Assembly: GCA_936933955.1 (NCBI GenBank)
Contig: CAKZIN010000034.1
Span: forward strand, 1 to 64,000
DNA: 64,000 nt
Origin: an uncultured Sphingopyxis sp.
GTDB taxonomy: Bacteria; Pseudomonadota; Alphaproteobacteria; Sphingomonadales; Sphingomonadaceae
Reading direction: 5' to 3'
Position 1 is the first letter of the stretch; each line of letters opens with the position of its first letter. Of this stretch, positions 59,878 through 64,000 are shown in pieces. Position numbers and translations under genes: made by a program. The notes below the pieces were generated by a model, which saw nothing but the letters and a program-made list of their open reading frames with translations, made no database searches and was not told where the DNA came from.

Positions 59878-61213
59878 ACACGCTCGCCGATCGCGACAGC
59901 TCGGCAAAGCTGCCGTTGACCGAGGTGAACCCCGATTCGATCGCGCTGATATCGTCCACCACCTGATGCGTGTCGGTGCGGATCGAGGCGATCGTGCCCG
60001 ACATCGAATCGGCTGCGAGCGCGGTTTCGTCCACAGCCGCAGTGATATGGGTGACGGTCCGCGCCTGCACGTCCATCGCCTCGCGAATACGGGCGGCGAA
60101 CGCTTTCACCTCGTCCACCGTCTCACGGATCGAGCTGTTCGCATCGAGCGTGGTGCGCGTTGCCGATTGAATGGCGGCAATCTTGGCGGCGATCTCGTCG
60201 GTCGCTCGACTGGTCTGGTTGGCGAGGCTCTTCACCTCCTGCGCCACGACCGCAAAACCGCGGCCGGCGTCGCCCGCGCGCGCTGCTTCGATGGTCGCGT
60301 TGAGCGCGAGGAGGTTGGTCTGTCCGGCGACATCGCGGATCAGGGCCAGGATCGACTCGATCGTCTGTGCGTGGTCCGCCAACACCGTTGAGGTTTCGAG
60401 GGCGGTCTGCGCCTGTTCGGCGGCGCGATCGGCAATGGCCGAGGCGCTCTCCACTTCGCTGCGGGTAGTGTCGATGGCGCGGATCAGCCCGGCCGCGGTG
60501 TGCGCTGCTTCGCGCATGGCGAGCGCCGACTGCTCCGCGGCGGCGGCCACTTCCGACGCCTTGCTGAGCATGCCGCGCGCCGCTTCGGCAGCAGCGCTCG
60601 TCTGCCCGCCGAGCTGCGCACCGACCGCCGACGCGCCAAGCATACCGCTCGCGATCGTCGTCTCGAATTGAAGAGCGAGGTCCTTGCGCTCCTCGCGCGC
60701 GACGTAGCTGCTGACCTTCTCACGATAGCTTGTGAGCAGATCCGATTCGAGCAGCGACAGATGCATGTTGATATGCATCAGGTCTTTGAGGAGGTCGCGA
60801 TCGTCGCCAGCATAGGCGATGACGAGCCGGATGGTCTCCCGATAGCTCCCCGACATCCCGTTGAGGATCCGGCCAATCGGCGATCCAAGCTGCATTGACT
60901 GCAAGGCGAAACCGCATGCCATCGTCGCCCAGTCCTGTTCGGTCGGGCGCTGAAACTTCGCAGCGATATAGGCTTCGGTGGTCGCGACCATTGCCTGCAG
61001 CGCGTCGCCGGTGAAGCGCTTTTCGGAAGGAAGCGTGGCATTGAAGCTTTCCCAGAACCGATCCGCGATCCGCCGTTCGTTACCCGCCATGCACTCGGCC
61101 AGCCGACGGCTGCGCTCATGCAGGTTCCCCGCCGGGTCGAATTCGATCAGCTTTTCCTTGATGTCGATCGGCGGAACCTCGGCAAACCCGGTCGAGGCGA
61201 GGACTTTGCGCAT
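59858..61213 (-). CDS. Soluble methyl-accepting chemotaxis-type receptor
   Basis: A 451-residue receptor with no membrane helix. The signalling domain (about 220-451) contains VAGQTNLLALNATIEAARAG and GRGFAVVAQEVKSLANQ, the conserved hairpin tip. The N-terminal 175 residues are helical; their length and the INMHLSLLESDLLTSYRE end recall globin-coupled sensors, but I see no convincing proximal heme histidine motif. The ligand is unknown. A C-terminal methylesterase pentapeptide is absent. It converges with glpK (20-nt overlap). An inverted repeat lies 35 nt before the start. Confidence 0.85.
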   Translation of the reverse strand: MRKVLASTGFAEVPPIDIKEKLIEFDPAGNLHERSRRLAECMAGNERRIADRFWESFNATLPSEKRFTGDALQAMVATTEAYIAAKFQRPTEQDWATMACGFALQSMQLGSPIGRILNGMSGSYRETIRLVIAYAGDDRDLLKDLMHINMHLSLLESDLLTSYREKVSSYVAREERKDLALQFETTIASGMLGASAVGAQLGGQTSAAAEAARGMLSKASEVAAAAEQSALAMREAAHTAAGLIRAIDTTRSEVESASAIADRAAEQAQTALETSTVLADHAQTIESILALIRDVAGQTNLLALNATIEAARAGDAGRGFAVVAQEVKSLANQTSRATDEIAAKIAAIQSATRTTLDANSSIRETVDEVKAFAARIREAMDVQARTVTHITAAVDETALAADSMSGTIASIRTDTHQVVDDISAIESGFTSVNGSFAELSRSASVFTRRVA

Positions 61214-61247
61214 ATCAGTAACGGCCTTTTGCTGCTCAACCTCACCC

Positions 61248-61263
61248 TAACCGGCGATGGTTA
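61248..61263. promoter_or_regulatory. TAACC-N6-GGTTA inverted repeat upstream of the chemoreceptor
   Basis: TAACC (61248-61252), GGCGAT, GGTTA (61259-61263), flanked by one further base on the right (A). It lies 35 nt upstream of the chemoreceptor start and 87 nt upstream of ald. On the minus strand TTAACCAT resembles one half of a CtrA site, but the second half is not at the right distance. It could be a dimeric operator. Confidence 0.35.
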
Positions 61264-61349
61264 ATCGAGCGTAAGCCATCGGCGGGGTTCCGAACCGTCG
61301 CCGCGACGGCTAGGGCGGCGCCAACATTCAGCAACATGGCGAGATACGG

Positions 61350-62465
61350 ATGCGCGTCGGCTGCCCCAAGGAAATCAAGAACCACGAATATCGCGTGGGC
61401 CTCACCCCCGAAAGCGCGCGTGAGCTGGTCCACCACGGGCATGAGGTTTGGGTGGAAACCGGCGCCGGCGGGGGCATCGGCGCAACCGACCGCCATTACG
61501 AGGCGGCGGGCGCCAAGGTCGTCGCCGACGCCGCGACGATCTTCGCCGAGTGCGAAATGATCGTGAAGGTGAAGGAGCCGCAGGCGGTCGAACGCGCGAT
61601 GCTGCGCGAAGGGCAGATCCTCTACACCTACCTCCACCTCGCGCCCGACCCCGAACAGACAGAGGAGCTGCTGGAGCGCAAGGTCGTCGGCATCGCCTAT
61701 GAAACCGTCACCGGCCGCAGCGGCGGGTTGCCCCTGCTCAAGCCGATGAGTCAGGTCGCGGGACGCATGTCGATCCAGGCGGGCGCGACCGCGCTTGAAA
61801 AGGCGCACGGTGGGCGCGGAGTGCTGCTCGGCGGCGTTCCGGGCGTCGCCCCGGGCAAGGTGACGGTGATCGGCGGGGGCGTCGTCGGCTTCAACGCCGC
61901 GCAGATGGCGGTGGGACTTGGCGCCGACGTGACCATCCTCGACCGCGATCCGGAGGTGCTCGAGCGGCTCGGCATCCACTTCGAATCGCGGGCGAAGACC
62001 CGCTTCTCCAACGCCGCCAACATCGCGGAATGCGTGGCGGAGGCGGACCTGGTGATCGGCGCGGTGCTGGTTCCGGGCGCGGCGGCACCCAGGCTCGTCA
62101 CGCGCGAGATGTTGGGGACGATGTGCGCAGGTTCGGTGCTGGTCGACGTCGCTATCGACCAGGGCGGCTGCTTTGAAACGAGCCACGCGACGACGCACAG
62201 CGACCCGACCTACGTTGTCGACGGCATCGTGCATTATTGCGTCGCCAACATGCCCGGCGCAGTCGCGCGAACTTCGACCTATGCGCTCAACAACGTGACG
62301 CTGCCACATGCTCTGCGTATCGCCGACCTCGGCTGGCAGGCCGCGCTGCGAGGGGATGCGCACCTCGCTGAGGGGCTCAACGTGTGGAACGGGCAGATCG
62401 TCTGCGCGCCGGTTGCCGACGCACTGGGCCGCTCCCACGTTCCGCTTGCCCAGGCGCTCGCCTGA
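61350..62465 (+). CDS. ald: Alanine dehydrogenase
   Basis: Reversibly converts L-alanine to pyruvate and ammonia with NAD+. The 371 residues start MRVGCPKEIKNHEYRVGLTP. EMIVKVKEPQAVE, LFTYLHLAPD-like ILYTYLHLAPDPEQT, MSQVAGRMSIQAGA, and the Rossmann motif VTVIGGGVVGFNAAQMAVGLGADVTILD are all present. VVDGIVHYCVANMPGAVARTSTYALNN is the catalytic region. The ATG has GAGATACGG just upstream. The following small gene starts 14 nt after its stop. Confidence 0.96.
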   Translation: MRVGCPKEIKNHEYRVGLTPESARELVHHGHEVWVETGAGGGIGATDRHYEAAGAKVVADAATIFAECEMIVKVKEPQAVERAMLREGQILYTYLHLAPDPEQTEELLERKVVGIAYETVTGRSGGLPLLKPMSQVAGRMSIQAGATALEKAHGGRGVLLGGVPGVAPGKVTVIGGGVVGFNAAQMAVGLGADVTILDRDPEVLERLGIHFESRAKTRFSNAANIAECVAEADLVIGAVLVPGAAAPRLVTREMLGTMCAGSVLVDVAIDQGGCFETSHATTHSDPTYVVDGIVHYCVANMPGAVARTSTYALNNVTLPHALRIADLGWQAALRGDAHLAEGLNVWNGQIVCAPVADALGRSHVPLAQALA

Positions 62466-62479
62466 CAGGAGTGGCCGAC

Positions 62480-62716
62480 ATGAGTAAACCGACCAAGACC
62501 GCCGCGACTGAACCGCACGCGGCGACCAACGGCGGCGACGGGGAGAACACCACGGTGCAGGTTGCGCGCACCGCCAACGAGGTGCGCGAGGGATCGACCA
62601 AAGCCGCTGCGCCCGCAGCCGGCGACAAGCACCATCTCGGTTGGAAGACCGCGGCTGGCATCGGCATCGGCTCCGCGGCGCTCGTGGCGGCGCTGCTCTA
62701 CGCGCGGCGGCGCTGA
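62480..62716 (+). CDS. Small protein with C-terminal membrane helix and arginine tail
   Basis: A 78-residue protein: a hydrophilic, Ala/Thr-rich part (about 1-52) is followed by one helix (about 54-73, WKTAAGIGIGSAALVAALLY) and the closing residues ARRR. This resembles tail-anchored proteins or the C-terminal anchor of DUF883/ElaB-type proteins. It has the helix and basic end of a sorting signal but no PEP motif. AGGAG lies 8 nt before the ATG, which fixes the start. It probably shares the ald transcript. The function is unknown. Confidence 0.72.
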   Translation: MSKPTKTAATEPHAATNGGDGENTTVQVARTANEVREGSTKAAAPAAGDKHHLGWKTAAGIGIGSAALVAALLYARRR

Positions 62717-62720
62717 CCGC

Positions 62721-64000
62721 TTAACGCGCGGGTAACACGCGATAAAGCTGCGGACCGCCCGGCGTGGGCGCGTTGATCCGCTCCAGCCATTCCGGCGGCC
62801 GGCCCGACGATAGCCGCCAAACCAGCGAGTCGCGGGAACTATGCTCGCGATAGTTTCGCGGTTCGGGCAAGCCGGGGCAGAACAGGAGATACGGCGCGTC
62901 TCCGATGTGGCTGCGAGCAGTGGCGGCATCGCTCATGAAGGCGCGCATCACCCGCTCCATTGCGGCGGCGTTCCGGTGATGACCGGTCGCGACGACCTTT
63001 ACGTCGCTGACGGCAAGCACCATTGGCGCGATGTCGATCTGCGTAAACACCAGCGCATCGCCGAGCGGGGCGAACAGTCCGCGCACCGCTGCGATGGTGC
63101 ATGACGACGAATCCGGCTCTTCAGTGACCGCCGCCGCGTTGCGCAACGGCAGTTCGGCGATCGCGGCAGCGACCGGCGGGACGAACAGCAATGCCGGTAT
63201 CACGCCGATCACCCGGCGCGCCGAGTTCGTTTGCCTGCGCGAGGCTCGCCACAGATCGACAATGGTGCAGGCGACGCCCGGCATAACTACGAACATCGCG
63301 ATGTTCATCGCGCGCATGACCAGCACCCCAAGCGTGGTGCAGGCGATGGCGAGGAACAGCAGTTCGAACCAGGTCCGCTCCATTTGCGAGCCCCGCGCGC
63401 GCAGATAAGATCGCGCAGTCGCAATGAGGCCCACCAGCGGCGGCACCACGATGATGGCGAGCGCGTCACGCGGTTGTTGCCAGACGGGCAGCCCCTCCAG
63501 CACGTTATTGTACCAAAACTGCCGGACATAGGGTGGCAGGGCCGCGAAAGGTCCAGCGTAGCAGAGCGGCTCGACAAGCCCCATCGCCCCCACCGCGACC
63601 GCCCCCGACACGCCAAGCGCGGCAAGGCGCGGGAGCAGGCCCGGACGCTGCTCAGCGAGCCACATGGTGGGCCACAGCAGCACGCTGAGTGCCGCCATCA
63701 GCGCGAGATACGGTGCCGAAATCGCATCGCACTGGCTCGCCAGCGCGACCCCCGGACCGCGACTGATCAAGGTGAAGGCGAACAGCGCGGCGGTGGTCGC
63801 CCAGACATAAGCGCGCAGCCGCTCCCCCTCGCGGCCGGTCATCAGCCAGCGCGCGCCGAATAGCGCACCGACGATGATGATGTGCGCCAACCCCTCGATG
63901 GAGATGCTGGCCTGCATTGCCATCGCCACGCCGGCAAGCGCCGCGCTGCGCCGATCGCGGCGCCCGACGATGCAGGCAAACGCAATGGCGAAGCACAGCT
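62721..64000 (-). CDS. Multi-pass membrane protein of unknown function (5' end outside the window)
   Basis: At least 426 residues, open to the right edge, so the N-terminus and probably further helices are missing. About eight hydrophobic segments are visible in the first 290 residues of the visible part, then a soluble C-terminal domain of about 135 residues (VKVVATGHHRNAAAMERVMRAF to the end). The sequence after the last helix includes DAPYLLFCPGLPEPRNYREHS. The architecture resembles glycosyltransferase-C or dolichyl-phosphate-mannose-type membrane proteins with a terminal periplasmic domain, but no catalytic motif is certain. It converges on the small tail-anchored gene 4 nt away. Confidence 0.75.
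   Translation of the reverse strand, partial: LCFAIAFACIVGRRDRRSAALAGVAMAMQASISIEGLAHIIIVGALFGARWLMTGREGERLRAYVWATTAALFAFTLISRGPGVALASQCDAISAPYLALMAALSVLLWPTMWLAEQRPGLLPRLAALGVSGAVAVGAMGLVEPLCYAGPFAALPPYVRQFWYNNVLEGLPVWQQPRDALAIIVVPPLVGLIATARSYLRARGSQMERTWFELLFLAIACTTLGVLVMRAMNIAMFVVMPGVACTIVDLWRASRRQTNSARRVIGVIPALLFVPPVAAAIAELPLRNAAAVTEEPDSSSCTIAAVRGLFAPLGDALVFTQIDIAPMVLAVSDVKVVATGHHRNAAAMERVMRAFMSDAATARSHIGDAPYLLFCPGLPEPRNYREHSSRDSLVWRLSSGRPPEWLERINAPTPGGPQLYRVLPAR

Noticed and set aside
61248..61263. CtrA binding site before the chemoreceptor
   Set aside because: One half-site (TTAACCAT on the minus strand) is good, but the second TTAA is not 7 nt away, so only an inverted repeat is claimed.
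62480..62716. PEP-CTERM substrate for XrtA
   Set aside because: The terminal helix and ARRR end fit, but the Pro-Glu-Pro motif before the helix and an N-terminal signal peptide are missing.
1..64000. CRISPR arrays, insertion sequences, attachment sites and rRNA genes
   Set aside because: No array of repeats, transposase, integrase or rRNA-like sequence was found when reading the window; this does not exclude small remnants.

Overview
The window is about 64 kb of high-GC (roughly 68-70 percent) chromosome from an alphaproteobacterium, most likely a sphingomonad (Sphingomonas or a close relative). Supporting features are an ATP12-type F1 assembly chaperone, an EipA (DUF1134) envelope protein, an fbcFBC cytochrome bc1 operon, a Ku/LigD pair, GTG and TTG starts with 4-nt start/stop overlaps, and an XrtA exopolysaccharide locus in the sphingomonad arrangement. 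I see no insertion sequence, prophage, CRISPR array, rRNA or plasmid function. The only RNA gene found is a tRNA-Gln(CUG). No gene-free stretch exceeds 300 bases.

Left part (1-17 kb): dctA-type symporter, class III sirtuin and the start of the 2-oxoglutarate dehydrogenase E2 gene (minus strand). Then come a secreted DUF6624 protein, an SH3 protein diverging from an Amt-fold membrane protein that has lost its pore histidines, an NPD-type flavoprotein, a glycosyltransferase diverging from selO-astD, a peroxiredoxin, the ku-ligD end-joining pair, a crotonase and a PAS-HWE histidine kinase. Middle (17-36.9 kb): the tRNA, an adrenodoxin-type ferredoxin reductase, PilZ, and a six-gene overlapping chain (crcB, a pseudouridine synthase, a PaiB-like gene, a HAD phosphatase, a small membrane protein, atp12). 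These are followed by an acyl-CoA ligase/crotonase pair, eipA, petABC, hemF, lipB, a lipoprotein, queC-queE, recR-def and fmt-truA.

36.9-55.4 kb is an XrtA (exosortase A) polysaccharide locus. Twelve minus-strand genes encode, in transcription order, an acyl-CoA ligase, a PLP decarboxylase, a Wza-like export lipoprotein, a chain-length protein, a BY-kinase, an outer-membrane barrel, an ATPase, a deacetylase, a FemAB-like protein, a glycosyltransferase, XrtA fused to EpsI, and an amidotransferase. Across a 61-bp gap, three plus-strand genes encode a GNAT/FemAB-like protein, an acyl carrier protein and a fusion of the two XrtA-associated hydrolases. The ligase, ACP, decarboxylase, acyltransferase-like and hydrolase genes look like a biosynthetic module for an unknown small acyl or amino-acyl group. 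No PEP-CTERM substrate and no PrsK/PrsR regulator lies in the window.

Right part (55.4-64 kb): a DEAD-box helicase, an FAD-linked 2-hydroxyacid dehydrogenase overlapping glpK, a soluble chemoreceptor convergent with glpK, alanine dehydrogenase, a small tail-anchored-type protein and a truncated multi-pass membrane protein.

The most interesting items are the Amt-like protein without twin histidines behind a phased heptamer array, the hydrolase fusion and small-molecule module of the XrtA locus, REP-like palindromes inside the start of xrtA, and a dense G-run block between recR and fmt. All functional calls come from reading motifs by eye; no database search was run.
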